A DNA stretch of 64,000 bases from Paramacrobiotus metropolitanus. Taxonomy: Eukaryota; Tardigrada; Eutardigrada; Parachela; Macrobiotidae. The notes beneath the pieces are model-generated. The model had not been told where the DNA came from. It saw only the letters and a program-made list of their open reading frames with translations, and made no database searches. The translations under genes were made by a program, and so were the position numbers. The stretch spans positions 744,001 through 808,000 of the forward strand of contig NW_026570253.1 in assembly GCF_019649055.1 (NCBI RefSeq), in the 5' to 3' direction. Below are positions 10,510-22,700 of the stretch, one piece after another (the stretch's first letter is position 1; each line of letters begins with the position of its first letter).

Positions 10510-11743
10510 CGTACGTATGCTACCATTGCTAGCCTAAGTCCGCGTTACTTAATTAACAAAAATATACTCGGAATGTTATGAAATGTCGCCCATGAATTAA
10601 TGGCATTATGGCAACATGTCTTCTCTTGATTACAATTTAATGCACGATTGCACGGCTATCGAAAGGTCAAGATAGCCTTAATAATTTGTTATGTTCACTC
10701 CCGATTTGCGTAATGTATGCTATCATTTTTCCACATTTCTCGAAATGCCGAAGCAGGATCAGTGGAACGATAACGATGCGAAGGAGAACACAGGAGTATA
10801 AAATATGGCCCATGGCGGACATATGCGATATTTCTGTGTAGATACTTACGTGTTGATGTAGGAGTTTTTCATGATCACTTTCAATAACATTACGCTTGAA
10901 GGGAGGAGTCGAGAGGGAAGGACGGGATTCTCATTACCACTGCCGGTTATAGGTTGGATTATTTACAGCCAGCGTGACGCTGAGATACCTTTATGTTAAC
11001 ATCACAACAACCTGCAACAACATGATTGATAACAAACGTGTTGTATCCCATTTCGTGGAATATGAAGACGTTAGTATCGCGCTTGTACACCGGCAGCACT
11101 TCCGTGTAGTGATAATATTTATGTGATGCAAAATGTGCACGCAGCGCTGTATCTTCTTTACATTTCCGTTGCTGTCAGACACTTACATACAGTTTCGTAT
11201 TTTCTTTGCAAAGTACTGGCGCCGGCACACTATTTCCTAACATGTCTTGCAGCGAGCATGAACATTTGCATTATTTTCCATTTATTTTCAAATTTTCAAC
11301 TTGTTCCGAATAAAATTTCTTTGTCTCAAAAAGGCAATAATAACTTTATGAGTGAATGTTGTGTTAATTGTCACTATCTACTTGACAAGTGAAATGTCTG
11401 TAAACGAGTATTCTCAAGTACCAACTGAACCGCGATAGTCGACCTGCTGATATGTGTACACCTACGGTACGTATATTGTACTCGTATTTCTGACTTATTT
11501 TAATAATCAACATGAACGTACTTAGGATCCTAATGCCGCCATGTATAACCTGCACATATTTCACTGCTTAGTCAGTATTCGGATGATGTTCTAATTTTAT
11601 TCAAATTTATTCGCCATATTTTATGTTGTGACTCGCGAGCAGTACACATGCGTGTGCTCATGGAGATGTCCTACATGTTTTCGCCCCTACCGGATGCATG
11701 ACTCCATCGGCAAAAATTTTCACTTTTTTATTTATTATTATCA
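10510..11743. other. Region upstream of the CREBL2-like gene
   Basis: No exon I can support. TATAAA at 10798-10803 is a possible TATA box about 0.9 kb upstream of the CREBL2-like coding exon, so an upstream exon may exist here. Confidence 0.35.
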
Positions 11744-12499
11744 ATGACCCTTGCTATAAGTGAATCACCGATGCTGCATCAGCCAGAAGCCCCCGTTCGC
11801 TGTTCATCTGGGCCATCGCAGCACCACAAATCCCCGTTAATTGGGCACATGTTGTTAATTCTCGTCGCCATGGCCATGGAACGAAGCCGGCAGTCGGCGC
11901 GTGAATGCCGCGCCAGAAAAAAGCTTCGCTATCAATATTTGAGTGATCTCATACAGGACCGAGAAGGAACGGTGGATAAATTGCAGTCCGAACTTTCTGT
12001 GGTGAGTGGCAGAAGATTCTGCACTGTAATTAGCATATGCCGATTGTTTAATCAGGGGTAAAGGTGTCCGTTAAATCGCTAAATTAAATTATGCGGAAAG
12101 CATGGCATTTGAAGACATGATCGTATACGGTTATTTGATTACGCAAGAGATATTATTGCTAAGCTGTTGACCGCGAAGATGAAAACACCCGGTTTTGTGA
12201 TGTAGCTGGAACGGTGGGCGCAACAAATAGATCAAGGAACAATCCCACCGGAACTGCATAATACTGCACCGGTGCCGTTCAGTGCCACCGACACCATATC
12301 ATCCGTCAATGGTGCATTCAATCCACCTGCACTAGCCACCACCTCATCGATCTTCTTGCAAAGAACTCCTGTAGATCACCAGTTTTCCGCCGATTTCATC
12401 TCAACCCTATTCGAACCACCAACCACGACCGCCGTTGTTCATCAGCCTAATCCGATGCCGCCTTACAGTGATACAATGGCATTTTTTCGCCTGCCATGA
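11744..12499 (+). CDS. CREBL2: CREBL2-like bZIP transcription factor
   Basis: CREBL2 (REPTOR-BP in flies) is a small bZIP protein that partners CREB/REPTOR factors in metabolic control. Exon 1 (11744-12001) contains the almost invariant block MERSRQSARECRARKKLRYQ followed by YLSDLIQDREGT. Exon 2 (12206-12499) joins in phase 0 and continues LERWAQQIDQGTIPPEL, the equivalent of the family's YKQW...MDQGKIPSEI. After that an ~80-residue Pro/Ser/Thr-rich tail replaces the short family tail. The model gives 183 residues. The first ~45 residues do not resemble the family's basic N-terminus, so the true start may be in an unseen upstream exon. Confidence 0.85.
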
Positions 12500-13013
12500 A
12501 CCGAAAATATACTGAGACGACTGCTCGTTAGACAAAGTATTAATATATTTTTCTCTACCGTGTGGAGTTATTTATTTTATGACCAAAATACGCTTTGGAT
12601 GCAAATGTTTATTCTTGTACAAAGTGCTACCGGAAAATTAATAACCGTGTTATTTTAAAAAATTTGAGCAATGGTTACAAAGAAAGAATGATTAATATAG
12701 TCAATGCAATGGCATGCGGACTTCGAAGGTATTGAACATCTGTCCGTTTATTTACGGTTTTACAAACTGCACGCCGTAATTATTGTAAATCAAGGAAAGT
12801 CAGCATATGAAAGTGACAAACCTCGAAAAAACAAAAAGCCATCCCATTTCATCAAGTAATAAACATATGATGATGTAAAAAGCGTGAAAACAAAAATGAC
12901 AGCAAACAACAACCAAATTTTCTTTTACCATCGAAATACAGCAACTCTTACGCATAAGTTTTAACGATTGAAATCACCGTTTCGAAACGTCATCAGCTTG
13001 CAACATCGCAGAA
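12500..13013. other. Intergenic between convergent CREBL2 and SDF2 genes
   Basis: The stretch holds both 3' ends. A minus-strand AATAAA (12752-12747) could serve SDF2, about 260 bases after its stop. No other feature seen. Confidence 0.35.
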
Positions 13014-14658
13014 TCACAACTCATCATGCCTTTGTCGGTCAAGGGTCCCTTCCAAACTGGATGGTTTAATATACACTCCTTCCATCACCTGCCAGTAGGT
13101 TCCTGATCCCACCGAATAATGTCCACAGATTTCGTACTGACCGGCGATCGGACGGCCAAAGGTGTTGCCAGTCATGTGAAGGTAATGGTTGGTGTCGGCG
13201 TGCTGGAACACTACTGCTCCGTCCCGCGGCCAGAAATCGTCGTCACAAACCACTTTCCAGTTGTCACCTGTAATTCAAAATACTGAAATACGGGATCTAT
13301 TTGAAAAATACGGGATCTATTTGAAGAAAGCAGAAGAGCGAGAAACGTCGCATCGGAGACGGGGTGTCATCGGCAGACGATGCCTATGTTTACAAACCGC
13401 CTGGCAAAACACATGCAAATTACACTGAAAAAAGTAATAATTTGCAAGTACATACTAACAAGTAACAACGAAAACACAATGAAAAGAATCTAACGCTAGT
13501 TACCAAAAAATACCGGTAACGGAAACCAGAAAACCATGGGGAAATTAACAAGAAAGGAAGTACACGTTTTTAATAATATTCTATATTTGATACTAACCAG
13601 TAAGTAAGTACTGCACATTAATAAATAGTCTGAGTTGCGCACACCACTCACCGGTATCACTCTTTTTATCCTCCTCTCCAAAAGCGCTGACTTCTTGATT
13701 ATTGGACAAAGGAGAGCTGAATAAGTGACTATGGAGAAATTTTCCCGTTGCCATATGCTGCAGCCGGATGACAGAGCCACATCTGATCGGTTCCCTGCAA
13801 AATGCCATCAATTATACCAAAGATACTCGTATGTGTCCTTCAGTGATTCACAGCAAGAAATACTAAAAGCAAGCAAGCAAGAAATTAATTTAAAGCAAAA
13901 AAAACTAAAAGTCCATTCAATCAAGCTCACACAAATACACACACAGTACGCCAGTACACCATGCATGATGCACCATAGCGATTATTTAAAAAATCGCCAT
14001 GACAAATAAAATCTCACGCACACATCCAGCTAAACTCGAACTGTTCTGCAAAATGAAATAACAGAAAAAGAATTTTCTAGGAAAATGCTTACCCTCTTTC
14101 GCACGATTTTCCGAAAGCGCCTTTGACAGCCCAGTAGCTGTTATGGTCGGTCTTGGATTTCATTCCGGTTACAGACTGCAATGTGTCAGCATCCCAGCGT
14201 TATTCTAGCACATAGTCGCCGTATTCGCGAAGAAATCAAAATCATGCATGGTGCAGTCAAAAATCAAATACTCACGGTTGTCTGAACAAAAAGCAATACA
14301 AGCGCTGCTTACTTGTTGGCCGCTTCCAGATCCGTACCGCACTTCATGCGAATGCAGCCGTCCATCGTGGACATTGTTTTTTAATTTAATCAAACTCCCG
14401 CAAGTTACTTGGTTCAGGTGGCTGCCTGTGCGGACACACAAATTTGCTTATGTAGATGTATATTAGAAATCAAAGGAAAAGAGCCCAAATTCAGTTGGCA
14501 AATAGTAAGCTGTAATGTGTAATCACAACATTTTATGCTAAATATCTCACAGAGTCACAGTCAGTTCATAGTTTACCTCTGCATATTGCAGTGAATTCGC
14601 TTATGATGGCAATGAGGAATAAAAAGAAGCCTTTTCCGTAGAGATCGGAGAAATCCAT
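13014..14658 (-). CDS. SDF2: SDF2 / SDF2L1 ER chaperone co-factor
   Basis: SDF2-type proteins are soluble ER-lumen proteins of three MIR repeats that work with ERdj3 and BiP in folding and quality control. Five exons: 14658-14577, 14425-14313, 14175-14093, 13794-13652 and 13267-13014. All junctions are GT-AG with closing phases, giving 224 residues. Exon 1 encodes a signal peptide (MDFSDLYGKGFFLFLIAIIS). Exon 2 has VTCGSLIKLKNNVHDGRLHS, exon 3 SVTGMKSKTDHNSYWAVKG, and exon 4 EPIRCGSVIRLQHMATGKFL and SSPLSNNQEVSAFGEE. The C-terminus is HDEL, an ER-retrieval signal. Length and sequence fit the family closely; every exon shows direct similarity. Confidence 0.96.
13286..13325. repeat. Two-copy 20-base direct repeat in SDF2 intron 4
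   Basis: A 20-base unit containing ATACGGGATCTATTTGAA occurs twice back to back with period 20. It is a small, recent-looking duplication within the intron, with no evident function. Confidence 0.75.
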
Positions 14659-15474
14659 TGTGAGAGATCGACGAGCGTGGGCGATAACACCCGAAAACTT
14701 GCAAGAAATACTGAAATAGACTCCAAGAGCCCAACAGTGCAAACAGATCCAATAACTCTGTATTGTTGCACTGCGATATTGCTGAGAACCTTGCTTGTGA
14801 GTTAAATCAGTTAATGCAGTCAAGTTGCTTCTGCAAATCTGCGTAAGGTAGTTCCAGCATCCAAAGAGGAGCGCAGTTTGATTAAATCAAGCAGATCTTA
14901 ATTGCAATCAATACTTTAAGCGCATTCTGGTGAAAACACTGCAATATCTGCTGAAAAACGTTTTAACTTCCAAGTTGTTTTGAAAAAGTTTCAGAATGGC
15001 TTTTTTGAGTTTTTTAACGCAGTCTTCGCCGTTTCAGCACGCACCGCCCACTCATCAACAAATGCGTCCAATCGCAAACCGCAACGTTGGTTTACTACGC
15101 AGCGCACCGGAAGCGGTAGGGCTAGGAACTTATTCGGAAGTGTGGTGCAGTATCTAACTTCCTAATTTTTCCATTGTTAAAACTTTAAAGGTTTTATTTA
15201 ATTTTACCATGGAATTAAGGCTACAAATCTACGCTTCCTTCCGCGGCTCGGAAATTTATTATTGATATTCTTTCTGTCGCATCCTTTGATTCCATTATTA
15301 GTTAGTTAGTTCTTTTGGAAGGAATGATCATGTCACATGTGTACAAGTACTGCACGAAACGAACGAACAAATTAATTAAGTCAGTCAAAAGCACGAGCAG
15401 AAATGTTTTTCATATTAATGTTCAGTAGCAGCAAGAATAAGATGCAAAAACGTCTGCAACTCATAATTTTATTT
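14659..15474. other. Upstream of SDF2, downstream of CRYZ
   Basis: This holds the promoter side of SDF2 and the 3' end of the CRYZ gene. A minus-strand AATAAA (15473-15468) sits one base after the CRYZ stop codon. No exon or RNA gene seen. Confidence 0.35.
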
Positions 15475-18062
15475 TTAGATAACTTTTAACAAGAGTTTTC
15501 CTTGTGATCCATCCGTATTTTCCAGATCATGATGAGCCTGTAAACGTACAAAGTTCCCAAAGTTTCTTTCCCTATTTGTAGTATCGTTAGCACGTATGTA
15601 TATACTTGGTATAAAGTTGGTACTGGTAGTGGTAGGAGTACTGCTAAAGCTTTCCTGAAACGGGCATCTTACCTTCTCAGCTTCGCGAAGAGGGTATTCC
15701 TTGTGTAAAGTAGGTCGCAGGTATCCCGCTTTGAGCCCATCTGTCAACACTTTGGACATTTCACTCCATTCTTCTTTGGTGGAGTCCGCCAGTTTGACAC
15801 CGGTAACGATGGCTTCTTTAGCCAAAATCAGCGCTGGTGTGATACTGACGCTGCCCGTTCCTCCGACAATGACAATGCGACCTTTCCGGCTGAGCAATTC
15901 GATATCTTTCTGCAAATTATGTCCGGCTGCCATTTCTATGATAATGTTGACGCCTCTAACACCGAATTCTTGCTAAAAAATTTGAACAGCTACCGTAATT
16001 ATAATGATGGGCTGCAAGTGTTCATACTGCTATCGATAGGTTTATTATAAGGACAGCTTAATATATAAGGACAAGTTTGACCTTAATGTTTTCGATGTAT
16101 CCAGTTGCTCTGTGATTATAAACACCGGCTACTCCGGCGGTCTTTAGGCGCTGGATTCCTCCTTCTGTTCCTGCGGTTCCGTAAACTTTCAAGCCGTGTG
16201 CAATTCCCAGCTAGAAAATTAAATAAAATGCCCTAGAGTACTAGCTTGTCGAGAAATTATGGGCGCATGAAGACAGCGAAGAAAGCACATTTATGGGCTG
16301 TGCCAACCTCCATACCACGGCGCGTCATGCTACATTTTTTACGCGTTAATTGAATTAGGCATGGCTGGTGCACGTCAAATGTCTATACATCCATAATTAT
16401 CATACCTTCTTCGTTTTTTTTACTCGCAGTATAAGCCAATGAATAGCATTAGACATGTTATAAGCTTGTGGTCAAAAAAGATTTACTGAAAATACTAGCG
16501 TAGTGTACATACAATACCTGTACGCACGCTGTACCAACCGCTCCGCTGGCTCCGTGTATCAAAAGTGATTCACCTTTCTTAGCTTTCGCACTAGAAGTAT
16601 ATAAAAAACCATGACAAGCGTAAGGGCTGGCCTAATAGTATCGGGACATTATTCAGAATAATGCTGGAAAGGTCAACGCAAACTCACGCGATAAAAAGCG
16701 CCCGAATTGCCGTAAAATATGGCGATCCCAGCGATGCACCTTCCTGTAAAGTGTAGGATTCAGGAAGATGGTGCACCTCGTCTTCATGGGCTAAATGGTA
16801 CGGTGCGTAGGTTCCACCGGAACGGAATGAGTGATTACTGACGAAAACGCGGTCGCCAACCTAAATGAACAGAAAATAACTACACAAAATATTCTTAACC
16901 ATAGTGTGCAAAATCTACGTAGACTTGTACATAAAAACCAATTAAGCTGTGCATCTCAAATCAAGTCTGCTGGACGATGATTTGGATTAATTTTTTCCTA
17001 TATGATAATATTCAACGTGAGAAAAAAACTGCAGCTGGGATCACGAAAGCATTAAATATTCTTTAAATAAACTCCCTGCAAAAGGTTTATGTGAATTTCT
17101 GACATCCGTACTTCCCTGAAAACTGGATTCAGTTTATATATTAAGCATGTAATCGCCGGCCACAGATCACCATAAAAACGTTTTAGCAAACGCAAACGTA
17201 CTTTCACGGCAAACTACAGCAACAACAACAACTGAAGTACGAGTGCAAACTGCAAACTATAGTTAAAGTATAATATTCAATATGTTGTCTCAAATTCAAT
17301 ACTACTGGCAAAATTAAATGGTATAAAGCCGCTTGCAGTCAGGGATTCCCGTATCTTTATTGTTGCTTTCTTCTTTATCTGAAAAACAGTACTTTTACTT
17401 TCTTGTACCTTAAACTGGGTAACCTCCGGTCCAACGTTCTCCACTGTGCCGGCTGCATCCTTGCCAGGAGTGGCCGGCAGATCGACGGTCAGGCGAGGAT
17501 GGTGCGTCCCGCGTAAATGCGTGTCCACTGGATTGACCCCGGCGTAATGCACTTTTATTAACACCTACAGTACGACCAGTTGTTTTCCAGCTCTATATAA
17601 TCGTAAATTCGTAATGTATAGAAGTAGTGCGCATGCATAGTGACTGCGACCACTGCATAATGTACATCCAATACTTTAGAAGACAGGATGCGGTAGATCT
17701 GGATCTACCGTTTGTCTCTACATAACTGACTATTGGTGCATGTAAACTAATTAAGATCACTTCTATGCGCCCGGAAAATTTCCGGGCGCATAGCACTTTC
17801 GTTTATTTAATTTGTAACCACAAGTATTACAGTAATCGAAGTACACGGTACTAGCTCTGATCGATCTGAGACAAACGTAATAACGATTATTGTAAGTACT
17901 AGCGCATAATATGTCTTTCTTCAAAACATGTATAGACGCAATATATAATTTTAATTTGTGCGATATTCTTACTTGGCCAGGTTTATCGGCTTTGGGAATC
18001 GGCACGGAATTTAGGGAAAGAACACTCGGTGGTCCACGTGTATCATATCGTACACACTCCAT
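15475..18062 (-). CDS. CRYZ: Zeta-crystallin-type quinone oxidoreductase
   Basis: CRYZ is an NADPH-dependent quinone reductase of the medium-chain dehydrogenase/reductase superfamily, zinc-free and cytosolic. Seven exons: 18062-17973, 17564-17409, 16860-16688, 16590-16518, 16210-16082, 15972-15673 and 15537-15475. All are GT-AG with closing phases, giving 327 residues against 329 in human CRYZ. The N-terminus is [17 protein letters not shown]. The GroES-like fold follows ([19 protein letters not shown] and [20 protein letters not shown]). The Rossmann nucleotide-binding loop is [17 protein letters not shown], then [14 protein letters not shown] and [14 protein letters not shown]. The substrate-domain helix ends with YPLREAEK and the last exon gives [10 protein letters not shown]. 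No zinc-binding cysteines of the alcohol-dehydrogenase type are present, as expected. Confidence 0.96.
17763..17793. repeat. Perfect 15-base-arm palindrome in CRYZ intron 1
   Basis: CTATGCGCCCGGAAA is followed after a single A by its exact reverse complement. The GC-rich arms would form a stable hairpin or cruciform. A second short palindrome lies 52 bases upstream at 17691-17710 (9-base arms around TG). Neither overlaps an exon. Confidence 0.85.
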
Positions 18063-19722
18063 CTTCGGATCTTGAATGATACTAAATATAATATACGAAC
18101 TACCCTAGATATTATAGAAATACATATTTTCTGTAACAACTGAATCAAAAATTTAAACTAATGAGTACCTGCCGATTGAAAGGTACACGGTGAAGTTGTA
18201 AACCAATTTTTACACAGCTGCAGTTTGTTTGATTCCTAGATGTGATTTTCCGTTCTGCAGCAGGACAACTTAATGAAGCGGCAATCTATAATTTTTCATA
18301 ACAAATCATACTGGTATTGACAATTTTAGCTTTTAGGTAATCTAGCTGCACTCCGAGCAGTACTTGAACATTGGCGTCGAAACACAGTTAACGTTATTCG
18401 TAAACTTAACCATTGTTCTTTCTGTTAGCGGATTTCAAGCCATGCAGATGTTGCTGGGCCCTGTCTTCTGAGCTTACCGGTATTGCAGGTTTCCTGATAA
18501 GATAAGATATCCAGCAAAGATTGACGTCTAATTCCTACTTAAATCTTCATGTACAATATGTTTGTACTATGTGCAATGTTGTGCAGCCAACAACAAAGTA
18601 TTCAGAATTATTCTTGTCGGTTAGAATTAATCCATGAATATCTGCGGTAATATGTACGGTTCTAGTTTTGTATAAAATTCTTGCCCAAATCCCCTCAAGG
18701 TCAGAGCGCATACTACCTTGGATGTATCATTATCCGTCAAATCGTCTAGAGTAGTAAATCTACAAAAATCACCTTCCGGCAAATTGTGCATTTTCCGGTT
18801 ACAAACTAAATTTCACAAAAGACGACCGGCATACTCCGCTTACGGATACGATATCTGTATAACTAGTATAAGTGAAAATTGTCAAAATTTGCGGTGCCCA
18901 AACGCTCAATTTCCGCTTCGATATCCTTGGTCTAACAATGCAGTACGTCGACATTATATATGTATTTCAGTCTGTTGAAAAAAACGATACCGAAAATGAA
19001 GTGATGCACTTGCGGTAATATAAAAAAGTATCTGCACGATAGCCCATAATTTTTTGGTGTTCTGGCACGCTGTTTTAATGGCTTTTGTTTCGACTGCAAA
19101 TCTGCAGTTGTTTTTGAGTTGTACCGCACAGGGCGACAGTTATTGATAGGCGACAAAAATGCACAGCAGCTACGTGGCCGAGACTCGAGCGCAGTTTTTA
19201 AAAACATTCATGGCCATGCCCAAATATGCCTAAAAATTTTTTGGAAGCATGCGAAAAATTCTCACACTACTCAGTGACAGTGACTATAACTGTGTTCAGA
19301 CCTGGCTTTGGTTTTTTTATTGTCCAGAGTGTAAACCAACGATTTCCACACCTTTGGTCGATCTCACCGTAATTGTTTTGTTATATGTTATCGAAGAGGT
19401 GAAAGATTCGTTGTCAGTAGAAAGTATTGGTATATTATTATTTCTTTCCACTTTGCGAGCGCTGACTATGATCGCCGGATTAAGTATTTACTGATGGTTG
19501 AATTTCCTCGGGGCTGTAATATGTCATCTTGCTCTCTCGCATCGTAATCTGGGCTGTGGATCCTGATACTGAAGTCGAGAAGCGTTTGCGTGTGATGGTA
19601 TGTACAGTACCAAGTTTGGCTCGTTTGTGCTTTCATGTAGTCGTGATAGCGTCATTTATAATAAATGTGCGAACGCAGAAGAGCGATGATGTCGCTCGAA
19701 TTGAGATGAAAGAGAACGAAAT
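18063..19722. other. Divergent upstream region between CRYZ (-) and the coiled-coil gene (+)
   Basis: About 1.6 kb with no exon that I can support; several short ORFs here look like chance. It probably holds both promoters and any 5' UTR exons. Confidence 0.35.
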
Positions 19723-22700
19723 ATGGAGCTATCTGGTGTTTTTGATCCGGGACATTCTGGTTTTCTAGATTTAAAAACGGAACCCGGAACGCAGATTAAC
19801 GTGGAATCCCTTCGCGCACTGGATGAACCTTCGAAAGGCAATTTTGCATTATCGAAGTTGGAATTGAGCCACTCATCATCAGGTACGGATTTACTATACC
19901 CACTACACAGTACAGACTGTGGTCTGCTTTTGCCTCGTGTCCGATTTGTTGTCCGGTTCGGCCATGTTGGTTTTTTTAAATTCATAGGTATGCATCGAGC
20001 AGCGTACAATAAAACTTTGCTTGCAATTTGAATTTCTTGTTATTGCATCAATCATTTCTAGTTGGTTGCTGCCTATGAAGACCCTATAAGTGTGCATTGT
20101 AAATCCGTAGTGCAGTGACTATGGAGTTTGGCCAAGTCGATATCATGACTATTTTTGGCGAACGAACAAACTTTTGGGACTTCATTTTATACTTTCTCGA
20201 CTTATTTTTGTAACGCCATATCACACATGTGATATGGTTGGGCTTAAATGGATTTGAATTTGGAATTTTACACTTCATGTTACTTTACTTCCTAGATCCT
20301 ACGTTATAAATGCTATGACGCTTCCCAGTTTGCTTTGAGACTTATGCGGTGATTAATGTTTTCCTTCGCAGGCTCGAGTACAAGCAGCCGAGAGTTGAGT
20401 GGAATCTCCGAAAGTGCTGAGCACTGGCAGTATGGACACAGACATCCGGTGATTTTGGCCGAGACGCCGGCCGTTTCTGTGCTGCGTCGTCCGTCCACCC
20501 TGTCAGGCGTGTGTATTCCGCGTGTGGCCTTTGGCAACAGGCGTCAGACGCCGGAGATCACGAGCGCCGTATATGAAACTGTTGTTTTTCCCCATATAAG
20601 TGCGGTAGACTCTGCTGGAGAGGCAACAGGTATATTTGATAATTTGGGTACAGTACTTCAGTTATGCCAATTAAGGGTTCGTGTTATTATTTTAAAAATG
20701 TACCGACGGCTTTACTTTACTGACTTGTGCCGAATGTTTTGTGGAGTACAGTACTTGCAAGATTTTTTTCGAATGATGCCACCTACTTATGCTACTGTAG
20801 GGATAGTCTATCACTCTTAAAGTTACAGTGTTTCTACTGTTTATGCATAATTAATTCAGTGTCGACAGCTTCGTTTTCCAGAGTATCATAATATGGAGCC
20901 AAGCAGGAGAACACACGTACCTTCAGATACGACAAATGAAACTCCAAATAACAACATGGAAGCAAAATTGATACCTGACAATGAAGGTACAGATGCAAGC
21001 TGCATTTGAAACATAAAAGTACTTGAAAAAAGTATTTGCATTTGAAAAGAAGTATTTTTGCAAGACGTGCGCTTAAGAATCTTATGGTTGGACCAGGTAC
21101 TGGAATTTTATGACTGGCGTTTAAATTTGGTGGTTTTTTAATGAACGTATTCCACGGTTTTTGTTTAATATGATTTTAACAGCAGGTGATGTTCGTGTTG
21201 GAAGTCCCGTGATCAACAGTGACCACTACTTGGACCTGGTAAATGCGAACACCCGGCTACAGAGCCAGGTGGAAGTCCTGTCGAACAATGCATCTATGTT
21301 TTTAAAAGAACGAGCGGAGCTACAATCCCGTCTGGCACAATTGGAAGCCCGAAACCGTGCTTTTGACGCATCTCTGCACTCTGTCATTAGTGCCCGCGAC
21401 GAAGCTGTGGCTGAATTATCGCAGTTCAGAAGCCATTTGCGCCCCACGGAGACAAGACTGCAGCAGCTGGAATGGGAGCTGCAGATGAAATCTCGCGACT
21501 GTGATATGAAAGATCGCAAGCTAGATCACGCACAGCAGTTAACGGAAGAGTTTCGCAAAAAAGCCTGCGAACTGGAAGTGGAACGTGATGAACAGGAAGG
21601 AGTGGTGGCCGCGCTGAAAAATAAGATCTCCGCCTTCCAGGTGCAGCTGGAGGATGCCAGGCAAGAAAAGTTACGCTCCACAGACCCATCGCCCCGGTTG
21701 AACTCAGTGATGGTGGAGCGGGATTCCCTTGCTGAACAATTATCCAAAACGAAGAAAGATCAGCTGCAATTACGCACCGATCTACAGCGTCTTGTTGATG
21801 AACGGCTGGAAGATCGGCTTAAAATGGATGTTGTGAGGAAGGAGAATGCGACATTGTCGCAAAAGATATCCGATCTGCAGCACACTGCGCTCAAAGAGAA
21901 GACGAACTTTCTAAAACAGCTGGAAAAAGTCGAAAATGAACAACGTCATCGAGAAGTGGAGTTTCTGCGGCAGAATATCGAGCGGGCCGGGATGAAGGGT
22001 TCGAACGGTTCGAAAGTGCTGTCGGAAGGAGAATGGAAACGAATATCTGAGCTGGTGGCACGCACCGATGTCCTGGAAGTGGAACTGACGTCAGCGCGAA
22101 GTGAAGTGCAGAGTCTGCGTGAGACGATGTTAACGGTGGAGCATGAGCGGAAAGAGTTTAGTCGACGCATCGTGGTAGCGGATAAAAGTCTACAGGAAAG
22201 AGATTCCACCATTGAATTTCTTACGGGTCGACTGGAAGCGGTGAATGCGCGGATGAAGGAAGTTATGGACCGACAAACTACATTTGATGAAACGCAAGAA
22301 CGCATCAAGTTATTCGGTGTTGAAATTACGGAACTGCGGTCAAGTAAAGCTACTTTACTGCAGCAGCAAGAAACGGTGATGGAGAAGGCGCGAAAATCTC
22401 AAGAACTATTAATGGCTGCTCAACGTGAAACGAAGGAAACTCAAGCAGAAATGAATAGAATCAAAAACGAGTTGACAGCGGTTTCTACGGAGCTGTCATT
22501 GGCAAATTCACAAATCACTGAGATGACCGAAAGGGAGAACATTTTAGCGAAAGAAAAAGAGATGTTGTTGCAGGTAAGGAACCGCCATCAGTTGGAGCTG
22601 TCGGCGTTATCTGTGAAAGTGGCTGAAGTGGACAACCTGCAGAGGGATTTGTCACTTGCACGGGAACAGGAAAATATTTGGAAACAGCACGCGGTAGCAT

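Noticed and set aside
22574-22579. CAG/GTAAGG donor-like site inside exon 4 of the coiled-coil gene
   Set aside because: The frame stays open with heptad coiled coil on both sides, so no intron is needed there.
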